This document shows, piece after piece, positions 50,396 to 58,692 of a stretch of DNA of 64,000 nucleotides. The translations under genes were made by a program, and so were the position numbers. This DNA is from Paracoccus homiensis. GTDB lineage: Bacteria; Pseudomonadota; Alphaproteobacteria; Rhodobacterales; Rhodobacteraceae. The notes beneath the pieces were generated by a model. The model was not told the origin of the DNA. It did no database searches and worked only from the letters and a program-made list of their open reading frames with translations. Each line of letters starts with the position of its first letter. Positions within the stretch are counted from its first letter, which is position 1. The stretch lies in assembly GCF_900111675.1 (NCBI RefSeq), contig NZ_FOHO01000011.1, forward strand, positions 1 through 64,000, given 5' to 3'.

Positions 50396-52426
50396 ATGAC
50401 CCGGCTGGAACGGCTGATGCGTCCGCGCAGCATCGCGGTCGTGGGCGGCGGCACATGGTGCCGGAACGTGATCGCGCAATGCCGCCAGATCGGCTTTGAC
50501 GGCCCAATCTGGCCGGTCCACCCGTCCAGGGACCAGATCGAGGGCCTGCCCGCCTTTGCCAGTATCGCCGACCTGCCCGCCGCCCCGGACGCGGCCTTCA
50601 TCGGCGTCAACCGCGAGGCCAGCGTCCAGATCGTCGGGCAGCTGGCACAGCGCGGGACCGGGGGCGCGATCTGCTTTGCCTCGGGGTTCAGCGAGGCGGC
50701 GGCAGAATTGCCGGACGGGGCGCAGCGTCAGCGCGAACTGGTCACGGCGGCCGGATCCATGCCAATTCTGGGGCCGAACTGCTATGGGCTGATCAACGCG
50801 CTGGACGGTGCCGCGCTGTGGCCCGATCTGCACGGGATGCAGCGCTGCACGCAGGGCGTGGCCATCGTCACGCAATCCTCGAATATCTCGATCAACCTGA
50901 CGATGCAGCGGCGCGGATTGCCCATCGCCTATATGGCCACGGCCGGCAATCAGGCGCAGATCGGACTGGCCCAGATCGGCGCGGCGCTGCTGAACGACCC
51001 GCGCGTGACGGCGCTGGGGCTGCATATCGAAGGCATCGGCGATCTGCCCGCGTTTCTGGCGCTGGCCCGTCAGGCGCGGGATCTGGGCAAGCCGGTCGTG
51101 GCGCTGAAGGTCGGGGCCTCGCAGGCGGCGCAGGCGGCGATGATTTCGCATACCGCGTCGCTGTCGGGCAGCGATGCCGGGGCTCGGGCCCTGCTGCACC
51201 GTCTGGGCATCGGCATCTGCGATGATCCGGCGGTGTTTCTGGAAACGCTGAAGCTGTTGCATGTGACCGGGGGGATCACGTCGAACCGGATCGCCTCGAT
51301 GTCCTGTTCGGGGGGCGAGGCCAGCCTGATGGCCGACCTGGGACAGGCGCAGGGCATCGTGTTCCCCCAGCTTGGCTTTGCACAGCGCGAGGGGCTGCGA
51401 CAGGCGCTGGGGCCGCGTGTCGCGCTGGCCAATCCGTTGGATTATCACACCTATATCTGGGGCGACACGCAGGCCATGGCGCATTGCTTCGGCGCGATGA
51501 TGCGCGGCGATCTGGCGCTTGGCTGTGTGGTTCTGGATTTTCCGCGACCCGACCGCTTTGCCGCACCGGAATGGCAACAGGTGCTGGATGCGATGGCGCT
51601 GACGGATGGCCGCGCACCATTGGCGGTGATCTCATCCCTGCCCGAAAACATGCCCGAAGCCGTGGCGCAGGATTGCATTGCGCGCGGCATCGTTCCCTTT
51701 GCCGGCATGTCCCAGGCGCTGGCCGCCATCGCAATCGCCGCAGGGATGGTCAGGCCCGCAATCACCCCGGACCCCTGGCAGCCCGGAGATCCGCAAGGCG
51801 ACAGAACCCTGACCGAGGCCGAGGCCAAGGCCGCCCTTGCCACGGCCGGGCTGCGCAGTCCCGGTGCGGCACGGGCCCAGACCCCGCCCGAGGCTGCCGC
51901 CGCCGCCGCGCGGATCGGCTTTCCGGTCGTGATCAAGGGCGAGGGCATCGCCCACAAGACCGAGGCCGGCGCCGTTGTCCTGAACCTGGCCGACCCGCAG
52001 GCCGTGGAACGGGCGGCCCGCGAAATGGTCGCCGACAGCTATCTGATCGAAGAAATGATCCCCGGCGGCGTTGCCGAATTGCTGATCGGGGTGGTGCGCG
52101 ACCCCGCGCATGGCTTCGTGCTGACATTGGGGGCGGGTGGCGTGCTGACCGAATTGATGCGCGACACAACGTCGCTATTGCTGCCCGCCAGCCGCGATCA
52201 GATCCGCACCGCGTTGCAAGGCCTGCGCTGCTGGCCGCTGCTGGCGGGGTATCGCGGCAAGCCGCCCGCCAATCTGGAAGCCGTGCTGGACGCGGTGCTT
52301 GCCGTTCAGGCCTTTGTAAAGGCCAATCTTGCCACGCTGCACGAGGTCGAGGTCAATCCCCTGATCTGCACCCCGACCGATGCCATCGCCGCCGACGCCA
52401 TCATCCGCCAAGGAGAGACCCCATGA
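50396..52426 (+). CDS. NDP-forming acyl-CoA synthetase (acetate-CoA ligase family)
   Basis: 676-residue single-chain ligase. Domain order: CoA-binding Rossmann domain (about residues 1-130), succinyl-CoA-synthetase-like domain with the phosphorylated histidine in ISHTASLSGSD (His252), and a C-terminal ATP-grasp domain (about 470-670, FPVVIKGEGIAHKTEAGAVV, VEVNPLI). It makes or breaks an acyl-CoA with ATP and phosphate. Between the acyl-CoA dehydrogenase and CaiD it probably activates gamma-butyrobetaine, or frees carnitine from carnitinyl-CoA with energy recovery. Confidence 0.82.
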   Translation: MTRLERLMRPRSIAVVGGGTWCRNVIAQCRQIGFDGPIWPVHPSRDQIEGLPAFASIADLPAAPDAAFIGVNREASVQIVGQLAQRGTGGAICFASGFSEAAAELPDGAQRQRELVTAAGSMPILGPNCYGLINALDGAALWPDLHGMQRCTQGVAIVTQSSNISINLTMQRRGLPIAYMATAGNQAQIGLAQIGAALLNDPRVTALGLHIEGIGDLPAFLALARQARDLGKPVVALKVGASQAAQAAMISHTASLSGSDAGARALLHRLGIGICDDPAVFLETLKLLHVTGGITSNRIASMSCSGGEASLMADLGQAQGIVFPQLGFAQREGLRQALGPRVALANPLDYHTYIWGDTQAMAHCFGAMMRGDLALGCVVLDFPRPDRFAAPEWQQVLDAMALTDGRAPLAVISSLPENMPEAVAQDCIARGIVPFAGMSQALAAIAIAAGMVRPAITPDPWQPGDPQGDRTLTEAEAKAALATAGLRSPGAARAQTPPEAAAAAARIGFPVVIKGEGIAHKTEAGAVVLNLADPQAVERAAREMVADSYLIEEMIPGGVAELLIGVVRDPAHGFVLTLGAGGVLTELMRDTTSLLLPASRDQIRTALQGLRCWPLLAGYRGKPPANLEAVLDAVLAVQAFVKANLATLHEVEVNPLICTPTDAIAADAIIRQGETP

Positions 52427-53208
52427 CCGACAACCCCATCCGCACCGAACGTCGCGGCGCCGTGTTCGAGGTGACGCTTGACCGGCCAAAGGCCAATGCC
52501 ATCGACCTTGCCACCAGCCGGATCATGGGCGAGGTCTTTACCCGGTTTCGCGATGATCCCGACCTGCGCGTCGCCATCCTGACCGCGACGGGCGACAAAT
52601 TTTTCTGCCCCGGATGGGATCTGAAGGCCGCCGCCGGTGGGGATGCCGTCGATGGCGATTACGGCAAGGGCGGCTTTGGCGGGTTGCAGGAACTTCGCGG
52701 GCTGAACAAGCCCGTGATCGCGGCGGTGAACGGCATCGCCTGCGGCGGCGGTCTGGAACTGGCGCTTAGCGCCGACATCATCCTTGCCGCCGATCACGCG
52801 ACCTTCGCCCTGCCGGAAATCCGTTCCGGAACCGTGGCCGATGCCGCCTCGATCAAGCTGCCCAAGCGCATCCCCTATCACATCGCGATGGAGATGCTGC
52901 TGACCGGTCGCTGGTTCGATGCCGACGAGGCCGCGCGCTGGGGTCTGGTCAATCGCGTGCTGCCCGCCGCTGACCTGATGGCGACCGCGCGTTCCATGGC
53001 CGATGATCTGGCCTCTGGCCCGCCTCTGGTATTCGCCGCGATCAAGGAGGTCGTCCGCGAGGCCGAGGACATGAAGTTTCAGGACGCCATGAACCGCATC
53101 ACCCGCAGCCAGTTCGAAACCGTCGAACGGCTGTATCGGTCCGAAGATCAGAAAGAAGGGGCGCGCGCCTTTGCCGAAAAGCGCGATCCGGTCTGGACGG
53201 GCCGCTAG
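52423..53208 (+). CDS. caiD: Carnitinyl-CoA dehydratase (CaiD)
   Basis: 261-residue crotonase-family enzyme, the same length as E. coli CaiD and alike almost throughout: VTLDRPKANAID, RVAILTATGDKFFCPGWDLK, GLNKPVIAAVNGIACGGGLE and the C-terminal AFAEKRDPVWTGR. The oxyanion-hole loop and the glutamate in GGGLELALSAD are kept. It hydrates crotonobetainyl-CoA to carnitinyl-CoA. The start is fixed by the ATGA overlap and AGGAGAG upstream. Confidence 0.88.
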   Translation: MTDNPIRTERRGAVFEVTLDRPKANAIDLATSRIMGEVFTRFRDDPDLRVAILTATGDKFFCPGWDLKAAAGGDAVDGDYGKGGFGGLQELRGLNKPVIAAVNGIACGGGLELALSADIILAADHATFALPEIRSGTVADAASIKLPKRIPYHIAMEMLLTGRWFDADEAARWGLVNRVLPAADLMATARSMADDLASGPPLVFAAIKEVVREAEDMKFQDAMNRITRSQFETVERLYRSEDQKEGARAFAEKRDPVWTGR

Positions 53209-53217
53209 GCGACGCGG

Positions 53218-54192
53218 CTATTCGTCATCCGGCACCGTCCAGGGGCGTTCCTGTGTGCGCCCCTCGCGGATGGTGCGGCCATAATGCCCGCCATAGGACC
53301 GCGCCAGCGACGAGGCCGATGAAAACCCGCAGCGCAGCGCGATCTGTTCAAGGCTGAGATTGGTTTCCTCGGACAGATAGCGGGCGTGCTGAAGGCGAAG
53401 CAGCTTGTAATACTTGCCCGGCGTCATGCCCAGCTCGCGCTGAAAGGCGCGATCCAGACTGCGTTCCGACAGCGAGACCCGTCTTGCCAGAACCGCCATC
53501 GGCAGGGGTGACTGGATCGTCTCGACCATCAGGTTCGTGGCTTGCAGCACCTTTGGCGACCCCTTCTGCTGCAATCGCGCGGCACCGCGGTTCAATTCGG
53601 ACTGGCGCGACGGGTCATAGACGAACATGGTCGAGGCCCCGAAGGCAGCCGCCGGGCCATAGATCTGCCGGATCAGCGCCAGCATCATGTCCAGCGCCGT
53701 GCTGGCCCCGCCGCAGGTCAGAAACGGCCCCGACCGAACGAACCGCGCGGTCAGAACCTCGACCCTTGGAAAGCTATCCACGAAGGCGTCCAGTTCCTGC
53801 CAGTGGATGGTGGCCTTGTGGCCGTCCAGCACCCCGGCACTGGCCAGCAGCCAGGCGGCACTGTCCAGTGCCAGAACACTGTCGGCCCCGCGCACAGCCC
53901 TGCGCAGCCGCGTCAGAAATGCAGGGCTGGCCTGCTCGCGCACGTCGTAACCCGCGACCAGCACAAGATTGCGCCCGCCGCGCCCGTCATCGAATGCGGC
54001 ATCGGGCGTGATCTTCAGGCCGCTAGAGCTTGTGACGGGCGCACCATCACCCGAGGTGACCCGCCAATCCGCCACGCCCTGCCCCAGATTCATCCGCACC
54101 GTGCGCAGCGGCTCCATCGCGCTGGCCAGCACCATGTTGGAAAAGCCGTCAAACAGCAGGAACTCGAAGATATGCGGCGATTTTGGCGACAT
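53218..54192 (-). CDS. cdhR: Carnitine-catabolism regulator, CdhR-like (GlxA family)
   Basis: 324 residues: DJ-1/PfpI-like sensor (about 5-185, IFEFLLFDGFSNMVLASAME; the nucleophile position LALDSAAW has serine) and AraC helix-turn-helix domain (about 220-315, LSLEQIALRCGFSSASSLAR). The ATG at 54192 gives the normal GlxA length; the frame stays open upstream through antisense sequence of the carnitine genes, which was not taken as coding. It is divergent from cdhC, as in Pseudomonas where CdhR activates the carnitine operon. Confidence 0.85.
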   Translation of the reverse strand: MSPKSPHIFEFLLFDGFSNMVLASAMEPLRTVRMNLGQGVADWRVTSGDGAPVTSSSGLKITPDAAFDDGRGGRNLVLVAGYDVREQASPAFLTRLRRAVRGADSVLALDSAAWLLASAGVLDGHKATIHWQELDAFVDSFPRVEVLTARFVRSGPFLTCGGASTALDMMLALIRQIYGPAAAFGASTMFVYDPSRQSELNRGAARLQQKGSPKVLQATNLMVETIQSPLPMAVLARRVSLSERSLDRAFQRELGMTPGKYYKLLRLQHARYLSEETNLSLEQIALRCGFSSASSLARSYGGHYGRTIREGRTQERPWTVPDDE

Positions 54193-54250
54193 TGGTGCAG
54201 AATATGGCTGAAATTGTATAAACCCAAGGTCAGGTTCTGCGCTACCCAAG

Positions 54251-54269
54251 CGGGAAGTCAAGTTTCCCG
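54251..54269. promoter_or_regulatory. Inverted repeat in the cdhR/cdhC gap
   Basis: CGGGAA-7-TTCCCG is the clearest symmetrical element in the 255-base divergent gap, about 60 bases from cdhR and 180 from cdhC. A candidate CdhR site. The remainder of the gap shows no gene. Confidence 0.4.
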
Positions 54270-54447
54270 GCCTGAGCCGCAGGATGTCACCACCCCTCGC
54301 ACCCTTGTCGGTCAAGGTGCGATCCATGGCCGCCGCAACCGGACGGCCGATCCCGTCGTCATGCCTGGAAACGTTGATCCACCGAAGCCCGGTGCCGCCT
54401 GCGGGCCGGACACCGACCGCATGACCTGACCCGAAAGGAGCCGCACA

Positions 54448-55365
54448 ATGCCCCTGACCATGAATCGCGACGTCTTTATCACCTGCGCCGTCACCGGCTC
54501 GGGCGGGACGCAGGATAAATCGCCGCATGTGCCGCGCTCGCCCAAACAGATCGCGGACTCGGCGATCGCCGCCGCCAAGGCAGGCGCGGCGGTCGTCCAT
54601 TGCCATGTGCGCGACCCCGAAACCGGCGTGCCATCGCGCGATCTGGCCCTGTATCGCGAGTTGACCGACCGCATTCGCGAGTCCGAGGTCGATGTGGTCC
54701 TGAACCTGACAGCGGGCATGGGCGGCGATATCGTCTTTGGCTCGACCGAAGCGCCGTTTCCGGTGAACGCGGCCGCAACCGACATGATCGGGGCCACGGA
54801 ACGCATGGCCCATATCGCGGAATGCCTGCCGGAAATCTGCACGCTGGATTGCGGCACGATGAACTTCGCCGAGGCCGATTACGTCATGACCAACACGCCC
54901 GGCATGTTGCGGGCGATGGGTCGGATGATGACCGATCTTGGCGTGAAGCCCGAAATCGAGGCCTTTGACACCGGCCATCTGTGGTTTGCCAAGCAACTGG
55001 TGCAGGAAGGTATCCTGGCGGGCAACGCACTGGTGCAGCTGTGCATGGGCGTGCCCTGGGGCGCGCCGAACGACCTGAACACCTTCATGGCGATGGTCAA
55101 CAATGTGCCCTCCGACTGGACATGGTCGGCGTTTTCGCTGGGGCGCGACCAGATCCCCTATGCCGCGCAATCGGTTCTGGCGGGCGGAAATGTCCGTGTC
55201 GGGCTGGAAGACAACCTGTTTCTGGACAAGGGCGTTCTGGCCACCAACGCGCAGCTGGTCGAACGCGCGGTCGGCGTGATCGAGGGAATGGGCGCGCGGA
55301 TCATCGGCCCCGAGGCCGTGCGCGCCAAACTTGGCCTGACCAAGCGCGTCCCGGTGGCGGCATGA
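54448..55365 (+). CDS. cdhC: 3-Dehydrocarnitine cleavage enzyme (BKACE family, CdhC)
   Basis: 305-residue beta-keto acid cleavage enzyme (DUF849). VFITCAVTGSGGTQDKSPHV and AGAAVVHCHVRDPETG carry the zinc-binding histidines (HCHVRD), and GNVRVGLEDNLFLDKG is the C-terminal signature. With acetyl-CoA it should convert 3-dehydrocarnitine to acetoacetate and betainyl-CoA. Carnitine dehydrogenase follows directly, which supports the substrate. AAAGGAG precedes the ATG. Confidence 0.88.
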   Translation: MPLTMNRDVFITCAVTGSGGTQDKSPHVPRSPKQIADSAIAAAKAGAAVVHCHVRDPETGVPSRDLALYRELTDRIRESEVDVVLNLTAGMGGDIVFGSTEAPFPVNAAATDMIGATERMAHIAECLPEICTLDCGTMNFAEADYVMTNTPGMLRAMGRMMTDLGVKPEIEAFDTGHLWFAKQLVQEGILAGNALVQLCMGVPWGAPNDLNTFMAMVNNVPSDWTWSAFSLGRDQIPYAAQSVLAGGNVRVGLEDNLFLDKGVLATNAQLVERAVGVIEGMGARIIGPEAVRAKLGLTKRVPVAA

Positions 55366-55421
55366 GCCCAGCCAGTGCATCTGCTGCGACCCCGAACCAC
55401 GCAAACGGAAGGAAACCCGGC

Positions 55422-56846
55422 ATGACCAGAACAGCGGCAATCATTGGCGGCGGCGTCATCGGCGGCGGTTGGGCCGCGCGATTTCTGCTGAACGGCTGGG
55501 ACGTGCAGGTCTTTGACCCCGACCCACAATCACAGCGCAGGATCGGCGAGGTGCTGGCCAATGCCCGCCGATCGTTGCCATCGCTTTACGACAGGGCATT
55601 GCCCGCCGAAGGTCGGCTAAGCTTTCACGACGACATGGCATCGGCGCTGGCGAATGCCGCATGGGTTCAGGAAAGCGTGCCGGAACGGCTGGATCTGAAG
55701 CATCGCATCCACGATCAGATTCAGGCCCATGCACCTGCGGATGCGGTGATCGGGTCCTCGACCTCAGGGTTCAAGCCATCGGACCTGAACGCACAGGGCG
55801 CGCGGGCCGTCGTCGCGCATCCGTTCAACCCGGTCTATCTGCTGCCGCTGGTGGAACTGGTCGGGGATGCGGAAACCTGTGCGCGGGCCTCGGACATCTT
55901 GCGTCAGATCGGCATGTATCCGTTGACCGTGCGCAAGGAAATCGACGCCCATATCGCAGATCGCCTGCTGGAAGCCGTCTGGCGCGAGGGGCTGTGGCTG
56001 ATCAAGGACGGCATCTGCACGACCGAGGAACTGGACGAGGCGATCCGCATGGGCTTTGGCCTGCGATGGGCGCAGATGGGCCTGTTCGAAACCTATCGCA
56101 TCGCCGGGGGCGAGGCCGGGATGAAGCATTTCATGGCCCAGTTCGGCCCGGCGCTGGAATGGCCCTGGACCAAGCTGATGGATGTGCCTGCCTTCACCGA
56201 AGAGCTGGTCGATCTGATCGCCGGCCAGTCGGATGCCCAATCGGGCCACATGTCGATCCGCGATCTGGAACGACTGCGCGACGACAACCTTGTCGGCATG
56301 ATGCGGGCCCTGAAGAAATCCGGCACCGGCGCGGGCGGCACGATCAACGCCCACGAAGCCGGGCTGCAGGTCCCCGCCGCCGCCGATCTGCCGGTTACCG
56401 TCAACCGCCCCGTCCCCCAAAGCTGGACCGATTACAACGGCCATATGAACGAGGCGCATTACAGCGAGGTTTCCGCGCAGGCGACGGACCGCTTCATGGA
56501 AATGATCGGCTGCGACGCCGCCTATATCGCCGCAGGCGGCAGCTATTTCACGGTCGAGAACCATGTGCGTTTCCTGAACGAACTGCATGCGGGGGACAGG
56601 CTGCAGGTCACCACGCAGGTTCTGGCGGGCGAGGGCAAGAAGATGCACCTGTTCCATAAGTTGCACGGCCCTGATGGCACGCTGGCCGCGACGGTCGAAA
56701 CGCTGCTTCTGCACATGGATCTGACCACGCGCAGCACCTCGATGCCCGCCGCGCAGGTGGCGGAACGTCTGGCCGCCTTCGTTCGGGCCCATGCGGCATT
56801 GCCACGACCCGAAGGGGCCGGTCGCCATGTCGGGCAGCGCGGCTGA
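55422..56846 (+). CDS. cdhA: Carnitine 3-dehydrogenase fused to betainyl-CoA thioesterase (CdhA-CdhB)
   Basis: 474-residue fusion. Residues about 1-310 are a 3-hydroxyacyl-CoA-dehydrogenase-like carnitine dehydrogenase: NAD motif GGGVIGGGWAARFLLNGWDV, AHPFNPVYLLPLVELVG with the active-site histidine, and DRLLEAVWREGLWLI. Residues about 330-460 are a hot-dog thioesterase (WTDYNGHMNEAHYSE, FTVENHVRFLNELHAGDRLQ). The first half oxidises carnitine and the second frees glycine betaine from the CdhC product. I chose the ATG at 55422, after AAGGAAA, over one that overlaps the cdhC stop. Confidence 0.88.
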   Translation: MTRTAAIIGGGVIGGGWAARFLLNGWDVQVFDPDPQSQRRIGEVLANARRSLPSLYDRALPAEGRLSFHDDMASALANAAWVQESVPERLDLKHRIHDQIQAHAPADAVIGSSTSGFKPSDLNAQGARAVVAHPFNPVYLLPLVELVGDAETCARASDILRQIGMYPLTVRKEIDAHIADRLLEAVWREGLWLIKDGICTTEELDEAIRMGFGLRWAQMGLFETYRIAGGEAGMKHFMAQFGPALEWPWTKLMDVPAFTEELVDLIAGQSDAQSGHMSIRDLERLRDDNLVGMMRALKKSGTGAGGTINAHEAGLQVPAAADLPVTVNRPVPQSWTDYNGHMNEAHYSEVSAQATDRFMEMIGCDAAYIAAGGSYFTVENHVRFLNELHAGDRLQVTTQVLAGEGKKMHLFHKLHGPDGTLAATVETLLLHMDLTTRSTSMPAAQVAERLAAFVRAHAALPRPEGAGRHVGQRG

Positions 56847-56911
56847 GACGATCGCCCGGCCCGGCCACGACCGGGCCGATCCAAATCATAATCACAACAA
56901 GGGAGCGTCAG

Positions 56912-58606
56912 ATGTCCGAACACAGTTCCGGACGCCATCATGTGGCCAGGTCGGGCTTTTTCGCGGGGCTGCACCCGGGGATGGGCATGGCGGCCAAAGG
57001 CATGATCGCCTTTTTCGTGATCTTCACGATCCTGAACCTTGAACTGGCAAGCGGTCTTTACAAGGCCGTGCGCGCATGGATCGAGGGCTGGTTCGGCTGG
57101 TATTACATCCTGCTGCTGATCGGGGTGATGTTCTTCTGCTTCTGGCTGATGCTGTCCCGACATGGCAGGCTGCGGCTGGGCGATGACGACTCGCGCCCCG
57201 AGTTCCGGAATTTCAGCTGGTTCGCGATGCTGTTCTCGGCCGGGATCGGGGTCGGCATCCTGTTTTTCGGCGTGGCCGAACCGATCTTCTATTTCGACAA
57301 TTCCGGGGCCTTCGGATACCCCAACAACCCCCATGCCGACATGGCGGGCCATCTTGACATGGACATGATGCGGGCCCGCGACGCGATGCGCGTGGCCTTT
57401 TTCCATTGGGGCTTTCACGGCTGGGCGCTGTATGTGCTGGTCGGGCTGTGCCTTGCCTATTTCGGCTTTCGCAAGAAGCTGCCGCTGACCATGCGCTCGA
57501 CTCTGTATCCCCTGATCGGGGAACGGATCTACGGTCCCTGGGGGCATTTGATCGATCTGCTGGCGGTGTTCGGATCGGTCTTCGGAATCGCGACTTCGCT
57601 GGGGCTGGGTTCGACCCAGATCGCGACCGGCATGAATGTGCTGTTCGGGCTGGAGGTGACGCTGACCCTGAAGATCGTGCTGATCGTCATCGTGTCGATC
57701 ATCGCGACGGCATCGACGGTGTCGGGGGTGGCGCGGGGCATCCGCTTCATCTCGGAATGGAATATCTGGCTGTCGATCCTGCTGCTGGCCGCCTTTGTGG
57801 TGATCGGGCCGGGCAAGTGGCTGATGGCGTTCTTCATCACCTCGATGGGCGATTACGTCTGGAACTTCATCCCGATGGGCTTCTGGGTCGCGACCGAGGA
57901 ACCCGATACCGCCTGGCAGGGCGGCTGGACCATCTTCTACTGGGGCTGGTGGATCGCATGGGCCCCGATGGTCGGCGTCTTCATCGCCCGCATCTCCTAT
58001 GGCCGCACCATCCGGGAATTCATGATCGGGGTGCTGTGCGTGCCCTCGGTCGCGGTGTTCTTCTGGCTGTGCATCTTTGGCGGCAGCGCGATCTGGCAGG
58101 AACTGCACATGGCGGGCGGGCCTGCTGACGCCGGGGGCGCGGGCATCATCGAAACGGTGCGCAACTGGGAACTGCCTTCGGCCCTGTACGGGACGATCGG
58201 CAATATCGGCGCCTCGTCATGGATGGGCGACATGAGCTGGACGACCTGGCCGCTGTCCCTTCTGGCAACCGTGCTGCTGGTGTCGTGGTTCGTGACCTCG
58301 GCGGATTCGGGGACGCTGGTCATTACCACCATGCTGGCGATGGGCGATGTGAACCCGCCCAACAAGTTCCGGGTGATCTGGGGTGCGGGGATCGGCGCGA
58401 CAGCGATCGCATTGTTGATGTCGGGCGGTCTGAACGCGCTGCAGACGGCGCTGATGTCCACGGCCTTCCCGATTTCCTTCCTGGTCATCGCAATGGTCTG
58501 GGGTCTGGCGAAATCGCTGCGCGAAGACAGTTCCGCCGCACCTGCCAGGGCCCCGGCCGAAACGCTGCCTGACGGAACCCATCTGACCCAGAACCTGCCG
58601 GCATAG
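56912..58606 (+). CDS. BCCT-family carnitine/betaine transporter
   Basis: 564-residue inner-membrane transporter with about 12 helices. Family signatures: FSAGIGVGILFFGVAEPIFY, FHWGFHGWALYVLVGL and the substrate-site tryptophan-rich segment WTIFYWGWWIAWAPMVGVFI. It begins with a short soluble tail and has AAGGGAG before the ATG. Lying after the carnitine genes, it most likely imports carnitine or gamma-butyrobetaine. Confidence 0.88.
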   Translation: MSEHSSGRHHVARSGFFAGLHPGMGMAAKGMIAFFVIFTILNLELASGLYKAVRAWIEGWFGWYYILLLIGVMFFCFWLMLSRHGRLRLGDDDSRPEFRNFSWFAMLFSAGIGVGILFFGVAEPIFYFDNSGAFGYPNNPHADMAGHLDMDMMRARDAMRVAFFHWGFHGWALYVLVGLCLAYFGFRKKLPLTMRSTLYPLIGERIYGPWGHLIDLLAVFGSVFGIATSLGLGSTQIATGMNVLFGLEVTLTLKIVLIVIVSIIATASTVSGVARGIRFISEWNIWLSILLLAAFVVIGPGKWLMAFFITSMGDYVWNFIPMGFWVATEEPDTAWQGGWTIFYWGWWIAWAPMVGVFIARISYGRTIREFMIGVLCVPSVAVFFWLCIFGGSAIWQELHMAGGPADAGGAGIIETVRNWELPSALYGTIGNIGASSWMGDMSWTTWPLSLLATVLLVSWFVTSADSGTLVITTMLAMGDVNPPNKFRVIWGAGIGATAIALLMSGGLNALQTALMSTAFPISFLVIAMVWGLAKSLREDSSAAPARAPAETLPDGTHLTQNLPA

Positions 58607-58624
58607 GCGGGCCGGACAACGACA

Positions 58625-58654
58625 GGGTCCGCACGGAATTATCCGTGCGGACCC
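58625..58654. terminator. Bidirectional hairpin between BCCT and ligase genes
   Basis: Perfect 13-bp stem GGGTCCGCACGGA / TCCGTGCGGACCC with loop ATTA, followed on the plus strand by GTTTC. It lies 18 bases after the BCCT stop and 38 bases past the end of the converging ligase gene, so it probably ends both operons. Confidence 0.7.
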
Positions 58655-58692
58655 GTTTCATCGGCCCTGCGGCCACCGGCGCCGCACAGCCA

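Noticed and set aside
49202..51577. A 791-codon minus-strand frame opposite the acyl-CoA dehydrogenase and CoA ligase
   Set aside because: It spans two clear plus-strand genes and their junction and reads as GC-rich antisense; no domain is recognisable.
48206..54192. The two DJ-1-like domains as active glyoxalase/deglycase enzymes
   Set aside because: Both lack the nucleophilic cysteine (threonine and serine instead) and are fused to AraC DNA-binding domains.
54193..55440. Upstream extension of the cdhR frame to 740 codons
   Set aside because: The extension is antisense to cdhC and crosses the shared promoter; the ATG at 54192 gives the normal family length.
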